This document shows, piece after piece, positions 8,535-16,935 of a stretch of 44,006 bases of DNA. Position 1 is the first letter of the stretch; each line of letters opens with the position of its first letter. The notes beneath the pieces are model-generated. The model searched no databases and had not been told where the DNA came from. It saw nothing but the letters and a program-made list of their open reading frames with translations. The position numbers and the translations under genes are program-made. This stretch comes from Streptomyces globisporus (GTDB lineage Bacteria; Actinomycetota; Actinomycetes; Streptomycetales; Streptomycetaceae), in assembly GCF_003501885.1 (NCBI RefSeq), contig NZ_QWFA01000020.1:1-44006 (forward strand). Reading direction: 5' to 3'.

Positions 8535-9332
8535 TCAGGCCCGGCGGACCAGCGCGCGCACGCTGATCGTGACGCCGAGCAGGCCCCAGGCCAGCAGCAC
8601 GGCGATGTCGGGCCCGTGGACCGTACTGCCGTCGGACACCAGCCCGGCGCGCAGCAGGTCACCCGCGGGGCGGAACGGAAGCCAGTCGTGCGCTGCCCGC
8701 AGCCAGTCGGGCAGTTGGCTCGCGGGGAAGGTGATCGGCGAGAACAGCATCACGAAGAACACCAGGACCTGGCTGGCGAGCTGGGCGAGCAGGGGCGGGA
8801 GCAGTACGGCGAGCGCGTAGCCCATCGAGGTCGCCATCACCGCGGTCAGGACGGAAGCGCCGATCAGGAGGGGCCAGTTGAAGCTGTAGGTGAGGTCGTA
8901 GTGCAGCCAGGCCACGAACACCGAGACGGGGATGCCCGGCAGGGCGACGACCAGCCACACCGTCAGGTCGGCCAGCAGGTGCAGCGGGCGGGGCACCGGC
9001 AGTGCCCGCAGGTAGGTGAACGTACCGCTGGTGCGGGACTGTGCCACGCCCTGCGGGACCATCACCAGGCCGATGACCATCAGCAGCACGGTGGGGGTGC
9101 CCGTGGAGAGGAACAGGGCGGCCGCGGTGTTGAGGTCGTCGATGAGGAACCCGAAGCCGATGATGATGCCCGCCGCGAGCACCGCCTGCACGATCAGGAT
9201 CAGCGGCAGCATCGCGCCGATCTGGGCCATGTTCCAGCGCAGCAGGGTGAGATAGGTCGTCACCAGGCCGGTGCGCGGCGGTACGGGACGGGCCGACCGG
9301 GTGCGGGGGGCGGTCATGGTTGCCTCAGACAT
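8535..9332 (-). CDS. ABC-2 type exporter permease
   Basis: 265 residues with about six hydrophobic segments, for example MLPLILIVQAVLAAGIIIGF, TVLLMVIGLVMVPQGVA, LADLTVWLVVALPGIPVSVF and VLVFFVMLFSPITFP. The last, followed by SQLPDWLRAAHDWLPF, is the typical ABC-2 permease region. ATG 9332 has GGAGGAA a few bases upstream and overlaps the stop of the ATPase gene by 8 bp; a longer in-frame start at 9440 lies inside that gene. It forms the membrane part of a transporter with the ATPase. Its substrate is unknown. The position beside a polyketide operon and a TetR gene suggests efflux of a natural product or toxin, but that is only context. Confidence 0.9.
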   Translation of the reverse strand: MSEATMTAPRTRSARPVPPRTGLVTTYLTLLRWNMAQIGAMLPLILIVQAVLAAGIIIGFGFLIDDLNTAAALFLSTGTPTVLLMVIGLVMVPQGVAQSRTSGTFTYLRALPVPRPLHLLADLTVWLVVALPGIPVSVFVAWLHYDLTYSFNWPLLIGASVLTAVMATSMGYALAVLLPPLLAQLASQVLVFFVMLFSPITFPASQLPDWLRAAHDWLPFRPAGDLLRAGLVSDGSTVHGPDIAVLLAWGLLGVTISVRALVRRA

Positions 9333-10305
9333 GGGCGGCTTCCTCCGTGGTGGCGGCCGCGCTCGAAGCGGTGGCGGCGAGGTAGACGTCTTCGAGGGTT
9401 GCGGGTGCCAGCGAGTACTCCTCGATGAGGTGGTCCGCACGGAGCCTCGTTGCCCAGGCGACGGCCGCCTCGGCGTCGGAGGGGCCGAGCGTCAGCAGCA
9501 CCCGGCGGCCGACCCGGACCCGGCGGGTGAACGGGATCGGCGCACCGGTGGGGGAGTCCGAGGGGTCCGGCCCGTCGAAGTTCAGCGAGAGTTCGAGCCG
9601 CAGCTCGTTGTCGCCGGGGCCGCGCAGGTCCTTCGGCGATCCGGCGGCCACGACCTTGCCGTGATCGAGCACGACCAGTTCGTCCACCACGCGTTCGGCC
9701 TCCACCACGTTGTGGGTGACCAGGAGTACGCCCGCGCCCTCGTCGCCGAGGCGGCGCACGGTGTCCCACAGCCGCCGCCTGCGACCGGCGTCGACGTCGT
9801 TGGAGGGCTCGTCGAGGATGACCAGCGGGACGGGCGCGACCGCCGCCATCGCGAACGCGGTCAGCCGGCGCACTCCGCCGGAGACGCCCCGGCCGTCGGG
9901 CAGGGCGCGCCGGTCGAACCACTCGTGGATGTCCAGGTCCTCGGCGAGCCTGCGGGCGGAGGCGGCCGCCTCGGCGCCGGACATGCCGCGCACCCGCCCG
10001 GCGATCTCGATGGCGCCACGGGGTGTCAGGCCGTCGATCGGAGCCTGCGACTGCGGCTGGAGTGCCACGCAGCGGCGCGCCGTCGCCGGGTCCGCGACCG
10101 CGTTCGCGCCGGCCACCCGGATCGAACCGCTGTCCGGCTTGAGCAGGCCCACGATCTGCGACACCAGCGTGGTCTTGCCCGCGCCGTTGTGGCCCAGCAG
10201 GCCGACCACCTCGCCGGCCCGGACCCTCAAGTCGATCCCGTCGTTCGCGACGACCGAACCGAACTTCCTGGTGAGGCCTTCGACCTCCAGCACCGCGTCA
10301 CTCAT
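9325..10305 (-). CDS. ABC exporter ATP-binding protein (DrrA-like)
   Basis: 326 residues. Walker A GHNGAGKTTL near residue 40, signature VSGGVRR (Val-Ser-Gly-Gly variant), Walker B LVILDEPSNDVD, and H-loop VTHN are all present. The C-terminal extension of about 90 residues fits multidrug/natural-product exporters of the DrrA class. ATG 10305 has GGAGGAA upstream. It is co-transcribed with the permease and divergent from the TetR gene. The shared intergenic region carries three operator-like repeats, so TetR repression relieved by a ligand is the simplest model. Confidence 0.92.
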   Translation of the reverse strand: MSDAVLEVEGLTRKFGSVVANDGIDLRVRAGEVVGLLGHNGAGKTTLVSQIVGLLKPDSGSIRVAGANAVADPATARRCVALQPQSQAPIDGLTPRGAIEIAGRVRGMSGAEAAASARRLAEDLDIHEWFDRRALPDGRGVSGGVRRLTAFAMAAVAPVPLVILDEPSNDVDAGRRRRLWDTVRRLGDEGAGVLLVTHNVVEAERVVDELVVLDHGKVVAAGSPKDLRGPGDNELRLELSLNFDGPDPSDSPTGAPIPFTRRVRVGRRVLLTLGPSDAEAAVAWATRLRADHLIEEYSLAPATLEDVYLAATASSAAATTEEAAHV

Positions 10306-10344
10306 ATGCGTTCCTCCGTCATCCCCGGTGCACCCGGGCCCTGC

Positions 10345-10393
10345 GATACTAGCGGTATTTAGATTCGCTCGGTATCTGAAGTCTAGTGGTATC
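10345..10393. promoter_or_regulatory. Three tandem TetR-operator-like palindromes with 17-bp period
   Basis: Between the divergent ABC and tetR genes lie three 15-bp imperfect palindromes: GATAC-tagcg-GTATT (10345-10359), GATTC-gctcg-GTATC (10362-10376) and AAGTC-tagtg-GTATC (10379-10393). The right half-site GTAT(T/C) recurs at an exact 17-bp interval. This is the kind of site a TetR dimer binds, and it lies where promoters for both directions must be. Confidence 0.6.
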
Positions 10394-10427
10394 GCGATGC
10401 GGGCGGTACGTCAACTAGGATGCGGAC

Positions 10428-11147
10428 ATGGATCAACTCGCCCCGACGACGACGCCCCGGGTACGCAAGAGCCGCGCCGAGCAGAAGCGGGAAACCCGCG
10501 AGGCGCTGACGCTGGCGGCACTGGGCGCGTTCGCCCGGGACGGCTATCACGGGGCGAGCCTGGAGGGGATCGCCAATGAGGCGGGGTTCTCCAAGGGCGC
10601 CGTCTACTCGAACTTCGGCGGCAAGGCCGAACTGTTCCTCGCGGTGATGGACCACAATCTCCAGGCGCTGCGCGGCGCGGACTGGGACCCGTTCGCCGTG
10701 CCCGAACCGTCCGGCGCGCCGCTGTCCGACCCGGACGGGGGGCCGGGGGAGGACGCGGCGGAGATGGTGCGGGGCTTCGGTCTGGCCATGCTGGAGTTCA
10801 TCGCGACCGCGGCCCGGGACGACAAGCTCATCGGTCTGCTGCGAGCCCGCGTGGAGGTCCAGCTGAACGCCTACGGGCGGGTCGCCGCCTCCGGGCGCCC
10901 GGAGGGCGAGCACCTGGCCGTCGAGGACATCGCCCAGCTCATGACCGCACTCGACCAGGGAGTCTCCGTGCTCCAGTTGAGCGGCATCGCCTCCGTGGAC
11001 GGCGCGCTGATGCGCACCGGGCTGCGCCGCCTCCTCGACCCGGAGAGCGCCGCCGTCGAACCGTCACCGGCTCGGGGCGGCCACGCCCCCCACATGCCGG
11101 ACATCGAGTGGGTACGCAGGCTCACCCGGGACGCCCCGGACGCCTGA
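10428..11147 (+). CDS. TetR-family transcriptional regulator
   Basis: 239 residues. The N-terminal helix-turn-helix spans about residues 20-66, with ALGAFARDGYHGASLEGIA and EAGFSKGAVYSNFGGKAELF, the classic TetR pattern. The C-terminal two thirds is a helical ligand and dimer domain with no recognisable ligand signature. AGGA lies 7 nt before ATG 10428. It is transcribed away from the ABC exporter, with 122 bp between start codons and three operator-like repeats there. It probably represses both itself and the exporter. Confidence 0.93.
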   Translation: MDQLAPTTTPRVRKSRAEQKRETREALTLAALGAFARDGYHGASLEGIANEAGFSKGAVYSNFGGKAELFLAVMDHNLQALRGADWDPFAVPEPSGAPLSDPDGGPGEDAAEMVRGFGLAMLEFIATAARDDKLIGLLRARVEVQLNAYGRVAASGRPEGEHLAVEDIAQLMTALDQGVSVLQLSGIASVDGALMRTGLRRLLDPESAAVEPSPARGGHAPHMPDIEWVRRLTRDAPDA

Positions 11148-11156
11148 ACCGGCCAG

Positions 11157-11178
11157 GGCCTCATCCGAATGAGAGGCC
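11157..11178. terminator. Bidirectional hairpin between convergent tetR and XRE genes
   Basis: GGCCTCAT, loop CCGA, then ATGAGAGGCC form a stem with a two-base bulge in the 31-bp gap between the two stops. It could end transcription from both sides. Confidence 0.55.
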
Positions 11179-12024
11179 TCAGGTGCCCACCGGCCGTGCT
11201 CCCAGCACCGGCAGCAGGCGCAGCTTCTCGTCGTCGGCCGAGCCCGGGGCGGCTGTGTAGACCAGCAGCGTCTGGTTCTGCTCCGGGTCCACCAGCACCT
11301 GGCACTGCAGGGTGAGGACTCCGAGCTCGGGATGGCGCACACGCTTGGGATCCACGCGGGGAGCGTCGATCTCGTGCGCGCTCCACAGCGAGGCGAATTC
11401 ATCGCTGCGTTCCAGGAGGCGGTCGCGCAGCTCCTCGGCGCGTCCGCCCGCTCCCTGCCGGGAGTAGGCGGCGCGCAGGCCGGAGGTGAAGAAGCGGCTG
11501 TGCAGCGGGTGGTCCTCCTCCGGGTACAGCAGCCGGGTGGCGGGGTCGGTGAACCACCGGTAGGTGAGGCTGCGCCCGGGGCCCGTGTATCCCGTCTGGT
11601 CGCCGAGGAGCGCTGCGGCCATCGGGGTCTGGGCGAGGGTCTCCGCCACGTCGCTGACCACCTGCGCGGGGGTGTCGTCCAGCCGTCCGAGGATGCGCAT
11701 CAGGCCTGGGGTGATGTGGTCCGAGCGGAGATCGCCGGGGCGGGAGGGTGTGTTGTGCCCGGCGATGCGGAAGAGGTGATCGCGTTCGGCCAGCGACAGG
11801 CGCAGGCCGCGGGCGATGGCTGCGAGCATCGGCTCCGACGGCTGCGGTCCGCGCTGCTGTTCCAGCCGGCTGTAGTAGTCGGTGGACATGCCGCTCAGCG
11901 CCGCCGCCTCTTCCCGGCGCAGGCCGCGGGTGCGACGCCGCGGCCCGCGGGGCAGGCCCACGTCCTCTGGTTGCAGGACTTCCCGGCGGGTGCGGAGGAA
12001 GTCCGAGAGTTGCGCTCGGTCCAC
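11179..12024 (-). CDS. XRE-family regulator with MmyB-like ligand-binding domain
   Basis: About 281 residues. The helix-turn-helix is REEAAALSGMSTDYYSRLEQ, preceded by the LRTRRE and RTRGLRREE features seen in this actinobacterial group. The C-terminal domain has the MmyB-type pattern (VRHPELGVLTLQCQVL and LLVYTAAPGSADDEKLRLL). GTG 12024 is preferred over ATG 12042 because GAGGGAG sits 9 nt before the GTG, whereas the ATG lacks a good site. It lies downstream of a short-chain dehydrogenase on the same strand. Such regulators often control an adjacent dehydrogenase gene, though usually from a divergent arrangement. Confidence 0.88.
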   Translation of the reverse strand: MDRAQLSDFLRTRREVLQPEDVGLPRGPRRRTRGLRREEAAALSGMSTDYYSRLEQQRGPQPSEPMLAAIARGLRLSLAERDHLFRIAGHNTPSRPGDLRSDHITPGLMRILGRLDDTPAQVVSDVAETLAQTPMAAALLGDQTGYTGPGRSLTYRWFTDPATRLLYPEEDHPLHSRFFTSGLRAAYSRQGAGGRAEELRDRLLERSDEFASLWSAHEIDAPRVDPKRVRHPELGVLTLQCQVLVDPEQNQTLLVYTAAPGSADDEKLRLLPVLGARPVGT

Positions 12025-12086
12025 GGGTCCAGTCTCCCTCATGCCCCGTATCCGAGGTCGGGGCGGTGTGTGCGGGTCGGACGACG

Positions 12087-12842
12087 TCAGAGCAGCATGC
12101 CGCCCGACGCCTCGAAGCGCTGCCCGGTGACCCAGGAGGTGCCGTCGGCGAGCAGTGCGGCGGCCGCGGCGCCGATGTCCTCGGCCTCACCGGGACGGCC
12201 CATGGCCGTGACGCCGCTCAGCATGGAGCGCATCTCCTGGTCGTCACGGACTCCGCCGCCGCCGAAGTCGGTGCCGGTGGCACCGGGTGCGAGGGCGTTG
12301 ACCGCGATACCGCGCGGGCCCAGTTCCTTGGCGAGGTAGCGGGTGAGGATCTCCACCGCGCCCTTGGCCGCCGCGTACGCGGCGGTGGGCGCGGCGATGA
12401 AGCGGGTCAGACCGGTGGAGACGTTGAGGATGCGCCCGCCGTCCTTGATCAGTGGCAGCAGCGCCTGCGTGAGGAAGAAGACCCCCTTGACGTGGACGCC
12501 CATCAGACCGTCGAACTGCTCCTCGGTGGTCTCCTCGAAGGGCGCGTACACGCCGTGCCCGGCGTTGTTGACGAGAACGTCGAGGTCCTCGCGGCCCCAC
12601 TCCTCGGCCAGCGTCGCCCGCACCTGCGCGGTGAAGTCCGGGAACGTGGCGGTGTCTCCGGTGTCCAGCCGCAGGGCGACCGCCCTGCGGCCCAGCTTCC
12701 GGGCCTCCTCGACGACGGCCTGTGCCTCCTCGGCGTGCGAGCGGTAGGTGAGGATCAGATCGGTGCCTGCTTCGGCGAGGTGCAGGGCGGTGCTGCGGCC
12801 GAGGCCGCGGTTGGCGCCGGTGATCAGGGCGATGCGCGTCAT
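12087..12842 (-). CDS. SDR-family NAD(P)-dependent oxidoreductase
   Basis: 251 residues, the usual length for a classical short-chain dehydrogenase. It has TGANRGLG (cofactor binding) near residue 8, NNAG, the catalytic Ser in NVST, and YAAAK with catalytic Tyr and Lys. The C-terminus WVTGQRFEASGGM is typical. Arg residues after the glycine motif (TYRSHAEE) hint at NADPH. The substrate cannot be predicted. The XRE gene starts about 60 bp after its stop on the same strand, so the two may be co-transcribed. Confidence 0.93.
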   Translation of the reverse strand: MTRIALITGANRGLGRSTALHLAEAGTDLILTYRSHAEEAQAVVEEARKLGRRAVALRLDTGDTATFPDFTAQVRATLAEEWGREDLDVLVNNAGHGVYAPFEETTEEQFDGLMGVHVKGVFFLTQALLPLIKDGGRILNVSTGLTRFIAAPTAAYAAAKGAVEILTRYLAKELGPRGIAVNALAPGATGTDFGGGGVRDDQEMRSMLSGVTAMGRPGEAEDIGAAAAALLADGTSWVTGQRFEASGGMLL

Positions 12843-12983
12843 GGTGGGCTCTCTTTCCGTGAGGTGCGGGCAGGACCGCCGGTCCGCCGCCTTCCCGTCA
12901 ACGGTGTCGCAGGCCGAAGGGCGGATGAAGGCCGCAGTGATCCAGGGATCGCGAATCCCCCCGTACGGGCTCGCGCCATGGCC

Positions 12984-13713
<730 letters not shown>

Positions 13714-13718
<5 letters not shown>

Positions 13719-13735
13719 GATTGTCATTGTAGGGT
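13714..13735. promoter_or_regulatory. Zur-like palindrome over face-to-face leaderless promoters of aztA and aztB
   Basis: AACATGATTGTCATTGT (13714-13730) contains the inverted repeat ATGA-TTG-TCAT, similar in form to actinobacterial Zur boxes. A minus -10 box TACAAT (13731-13726) places an aztA transcript start at its ATG 13718. A plus -10 box TAGGGT (13730-13735) places an aztB start at its ATG 13742. Both messages would lack a leader. One bound repressor would block both. The Zur identity is inferred from the genes served. Confidence 0.6.
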
Positions 13736-13741
13736 CATCGT

Positions 13742-14638
13742 ATGGAGTGGTTGACGGCCCCCTTCGAGGTGGCCTTCGTGCAGCGTGCCCTGTGGGCCGG
13801 GATCCTGGTGTCGGCGATATGCGCCCTGGCCGGAACGTGGGTGGTACTGAGGGGGATGGCCTTCCTCGGCGACGCCATGTCCCACGGACTCCTGCCGGGC
13901 GTCGCCGTCGCCGCGCTGCTCGGTGGCAACCTCCTGGTGGGGGCGGTGGCGAGCGCCGCCGTCATGACCGCGGGCGTCACCGCCCTCGGCCGCACCCCAC
14001 GGCTGTCCCAGGACACCGGTATCGGCCTGCTCTTCGTCGGCATGCTGTCCCTGGGCGTCATCATCGTGTCGCGCTCGCAGTCGTTCGCGGTGGACCTCAC
14101 CGGCTTCCTCTTCGGCGACGTACTCGCCGTGCGCGAGAGCGATCTGGTGCTCCTCGGGGTGGCGTTCCTGCTGGCGCTGGCCGTCTCCGTGCTCGGCCAC
14201 CGCGCCTTCCTGGCCCTCGCGTTCGACGAGCGCAAGGCCCGAACGCTCGGCCTGCGGCCGCGGCTCGCGCACGCCGTGCTGCTCGGCCTGCTGGCCCTGG
14301 CCATCGTCGCCTCCTTCCACATCGTGGGCACGCTGCTCGTCCTCGGCCTGCTCATCGCCCCGCCCGCGGCGGCCCTGCCCTGGGCGCGAAGCGTCCACGG
14401 CGTCATGGCCCTTGCCGCGGTTCTCGGCGCGGCCGCCACCTTCGGCGGCCTGCTGCTCTCCTGGCATCTGCGCACCGCGGCCGGCGCGACCGTCTCGGCC
14501 CTCGCCGTCAGCCTCTTCTTCCTGTCCCACCTGGCGTCCGCGCTCCACCACCGACGTCGTACGCGCGGCACCGGCGCCCCCGCCCGTGCCGCCACGTTCA
14601 CCGCGAACGCCCCCACGCCCCGACCGAACGAAACCTGA
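13742..14638 (+). CDS. aztB: Zinc ABC transporter membrane permease AztB
   Basis: 298 residues with about eight hydrophobic segments, of the ABC-3 (ZnuB/MntB) permease family. Characteristic parts are GTWVVLRGMAFLGDAMSHGL near residue 35 (the family DAxSHA-like motif), then LVLGLLIAPPAAALPWA near the C-terminus. The last 30 residues are a charged cytoplasmic tail. Its ATG is only 23 bp from the aztA start on the other strand, with no ribosome-binding site. It probably begins a zinc-uptake operon aztB-aztD1-aztC-aztD2. Confidence 0.92.
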   Translation: MEWLTAPFEVAFVQRALWAGILVSAICALAGTWVVLRGMAFLGDAMSHGLLPGVAVAALLGGNLLVGAVASAAVMTAGVTALGRTPRLSQDTGIGLLFVGMLSLGVIIVSRSQSFAVDLTGFLFGDVLAVRESDLVLLGVAFLLALAVSVLGHRAFLALAFDERKARTLGLRPRLAHAVLLGLLALAIVASFHIVGTLLVLGLLIAPPAAALPWARSVHGVMALAAVLGAAATFGGLLLSWHLRTAAGATVSALAVSLFFLSHLASALHHRRRTRGTGAPARAATFTANAPTPRPNET

Positions 14639-14648
14639 GGCGATCCCC

Positions 14649-15887
14649 TTGTCCGTCCGAACGCATGGCGCGCCCCTGGCGTCCGCGCTCCTGTCCGTGG
14701 TCCTGCTGACCGCGGGTTGCGCGGGGCAGGGCAACGCCAAGTCCCCCTCCGGAAGCACTGATTCGCCGACCGTTCCGCACGGTTACGTGGAAGGCGCCGC
14801 CGAAGCCGCCGAGCAGCAGTCCCGGCTCCTCCTCGGTGACGTCGGCTCAGGCGACACACGCGTCCTGGACCTGATCACCGGCCGAACCCACGACACGGCG
14901 CGCAGAGCCGGTGTCACCGAGCTCACCACGGACGGCCGCTTCGGCTTCTTCCACGGCGCGGACAGCACCCAGGTCCTCGACAGCGGCGCGTGGATGGTCG
15001 ACCACGGAGACCATGTGCACTACTACCGCGCGAAGTTCAAGGAGGTGGGCGACCTTCCGGGCGGCGCCGGGACGAGCATCCGCAGCGACAAGGGCGTCAC
15101 CGTGGTGACGGCGGCGGACGGGAAGGCGAGGGCATACCACCGCGCGGAGTTGGAGAAGGGCACCCTCGGCACTCCGGACCGACTTCCGGGCACCTACGGC
15201 GGGCCCGTCGTGCCGTACGCCGAACACCTGATCACCCTCACGCGCGCCGGCGACGCCCCCGCGCAGGTCGTGGTCCTCGACCGGTCCGGTAAGCGCGTCG
15301 CCGCGTTGGAGTCCGCGTGCGAGGACCCGAAGGGGGACGCGGTCACCCGGCGGGGGGTCGTCCTCGGCTGCGCCGACGGCGCTCTGCTCGTCCGCGAGGA
15401 CGGCGGCACCTTCACCGCCGAGAAGATCCCGTACGGCGAGGACGTGCCGAACGCGGAGCGGGCCGCGGAGTTCCGGCACCGACCGGGCAGCACCACGCTC
15501 ACGGCGCGCGCAGGCAAGGCCGCCGTCTGGGTCCTCGACATCACCGAGCGGGCCTGGAAACGCGTGGAGACCGGCCCCGTGGTCGCCGCCAACACCGCGG
15601 GCGAGGGATCTCCGCTGGTCGTCCTGGAGAGCGACGGAGCCCTGCACGGCTACGACATGGCCACCGGCGAGGAGACCACCGCCACCGAGCGTCTGCTGAA
15701 GGACGTTCCCCGCACCGCCGCCGACCGGTCCGGGACACCGGTGATCGAGGTCGACCGGAGCCGCGCCTACCTCAACGACCCCGCGGGAAAGCGCGTGTAC
15801 GAGATCGACCACAACGACGACCTCCGGGTCGCCCGCACCTTCGACCTGGACATCCGGCCGTCCCTGATGGCGGAGACGGGCCGATGA
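14649..15887 (+). CDS. AztD-like periplasmic/extracytoplasmic zinc chaperone paralogue 1 (lipoprotein)
   Basis: About 412 residues. The start is TTG 14649, supported by GAGG at 14637-14640, 8 nt upstream; a signal peptide then leads to lipobox LTAGC-A. The remainder looks like a beta-propeller with repeated hydrophobic strands. HGDHVHYYRA near residue 120 is a His-rich segment suited to metal binding. The CP-HGE motif of AztD is replaced by CEDPKGDAV, though VVLGCADGALL is kept. It is therefore a diverged relative of the downstream AztD. It sits between the permease and the binding protein and overlaps aztC (ATGA). It may deliver zinc to AztC or have a changed role. Confidence 0.82.
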   Translation: MSVRTHGAPLASALLSVVLLTAGCAGQGNAKSPSGSTDSPTVPHGYVEGAAEAAEQQSRLLLGDVGSGDTRVLDLITGRTHDTARRAGVTELTTDGRFGFFHGADSTQVLDSGAWMVDHGDHVHYYRAKFKEVGDLPGGAGTSIRSDKGVTVVTAADGKARAYHRAELEKGTLGTPDRLPGTYGGPVVPYAEHLITLTRAGDAPAQVVVLDRSGKRVAALESACEDPKGDAVTRRGVVLGCADGALLVREDGGTFTAEKIPYGEDVPNAERAAEFRHRPGSTTLTARAGKAAVWVLDITERAWKRVETGPVVAANTAGEGSPLVVLESDGALHGYDMATGEETTATERLLKDVPRTAADRSGTPVIEVDRSRAYLNDPAGKRVYEIDHNDDLRVARTFDLDIRPSLMAETGR

Positions 15888-16843
15888 GCGTACGCGTGAG
15901 GACGGCGCGGCTGCGCGCCCTGCTGCTGGCCCTCGTCACCTTTCTGGTCGTCGCCGGTACGGCGACCGGCTGCGGCTCGGGCGACGACCGGCCCCGGATC
16001 GTGGTGACGACCAACATCCTCGGCGACATCACCCGGGAGATCGTCGGGGACGAGGCGGAGGTCAGCGTCCTGATGAAGCCCAACGCGGACCCGCACTCCT
16101 TCGGGCTGTCGGCCGTGCAGGCCGCCGAGCTGGAGAACGCGGACCTGGTCGTCCACAACGGCCTGGGCCTGGAGGAGAACGTGACGCGGCACGTGGAGGC
16201 CGCACGGGAATCGGGAGTGGCCACCTTCGCGGCGGGTGAGGCGGCCGACCCCCTGACCTTCCACGCCGACGAGGAGGGGGGCCCGGGCGGCGGGGCCGGA
16301 GCGCCCGACCCGCACTTCTGGACCGACCCCGATCGCGTACGCAAGGTCGCCGGCCTGATCACCGACCGGGTCATCGAGCACGTGGACGGCGTGAACGAGA
16401 AGGCCGTACAGGACAACGCCGAACGCTACGACGGACAACTCGCCACCCTGTCCACCTGGATGGAGAAGTCCTTCGCGGCCATTCCCGAGCACCGCCGCGC
16501 CCTCGTCACCAACCACCACGTCTTCGGCTACCTCGCCGACCGCATCGGCTTCCGCGTGATCGGCGCGGTCGTTCCCAGCGGCACGACACTCGCCTCACCC
16601 AGCTCCTCCGACCTGCGCTCCCTCACCCGGGCCATGGAGAAGGCCGACGTGCGCACCGTCTTCGCCGACTCCTCCCAGCCCACCCGGCTCGCCGACGTCC
16701 TGCGCCGGGAGATGGGCGGTGACGTGAACGTCGTCCCGCTGTACTCCGAATCGCTGACCGAGAAGGGCGAGGGCGCCGGCACCTATCTGGAAATGATGCG
16801 CGCCAACACCTCGGCCATGACCGAGGGCCTCACCGGCGGCTGA
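15884..16843 (+). CDS. aztC: Zinc-binding lipoprotein AztC (ZnuA-type solute-binding protein)
   Basis: 319 residues of the cluster A-I metal-binding protein family. The signal peptide ends in a lipobox-like GTATGC. Expected metal ligands are visible: His in KPNADPHSFGLS, His in DPHFWTDP after a short acidic Gly-rich loop, His in TNHHVFGYLADR, and Asp in FADSSQPTRLAD. The backbone helix follows the His-containing loop, as in ZnuA/AztC. It captures zinc outside the membrane and gives it to AztB. The ATG overlaps the aztD1 stop, so translation is coupled. Confidence 0.93.
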   Translation: MSVRVRTARLRALLLALVTFLVVAGTATGCGSGDDRPRIVVTTNILGDITREIVGDEAEVSVLMKPNADPHSFGLSAVQAAELENADLVVHNGLGLEENVTRHVEAARESGVATFAAGEAADPLTFHADEEGGPGGGAGAPDPHFWTDPDRVRKVAGLITDRVIEHVDGVNEKAVQDNAERYDGQLATLSTWMEKSFAAIPEHRRALVTNHHVFGYLADRIGFRVIGAVVPSGTTLASPSSSDLRSLTRAMEKADVRTVFADSSQPTRLADVLRREMGGDVNVVPLYSESLTEKGEGAGTYLEMMRANTSAMTEGLTGG

Positions 16844-16856
16844 CCGGCTTCCCCGA

Positions 16857-16881
16857 GGGCCGGCACACCCACGACCGGCCC
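16857..16881 (+). terminator. Hairpin between aztC and aztD2 (attenuator or partial terminator)
   Basis: A perfect 7-bp stem GGGCCGG/CCGGCCC with an 11-nt loop lies 14 bp after the aztC stop. It may reduce read-through into the second aztD gene or stabilise the upstream message. Confidence 0.4.
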
Positions 16882-16935
16882 TTCCACCCCACCCCACCTA
16901 CCCCGCCATCCCGTGCCCGCAGGGCCGGAGAGGAC

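Noticed and set aside
15884..16843. Manganese-binding protein
   Set aside because: AztD-type genes on both sides and the ligand loop fit zinc better.
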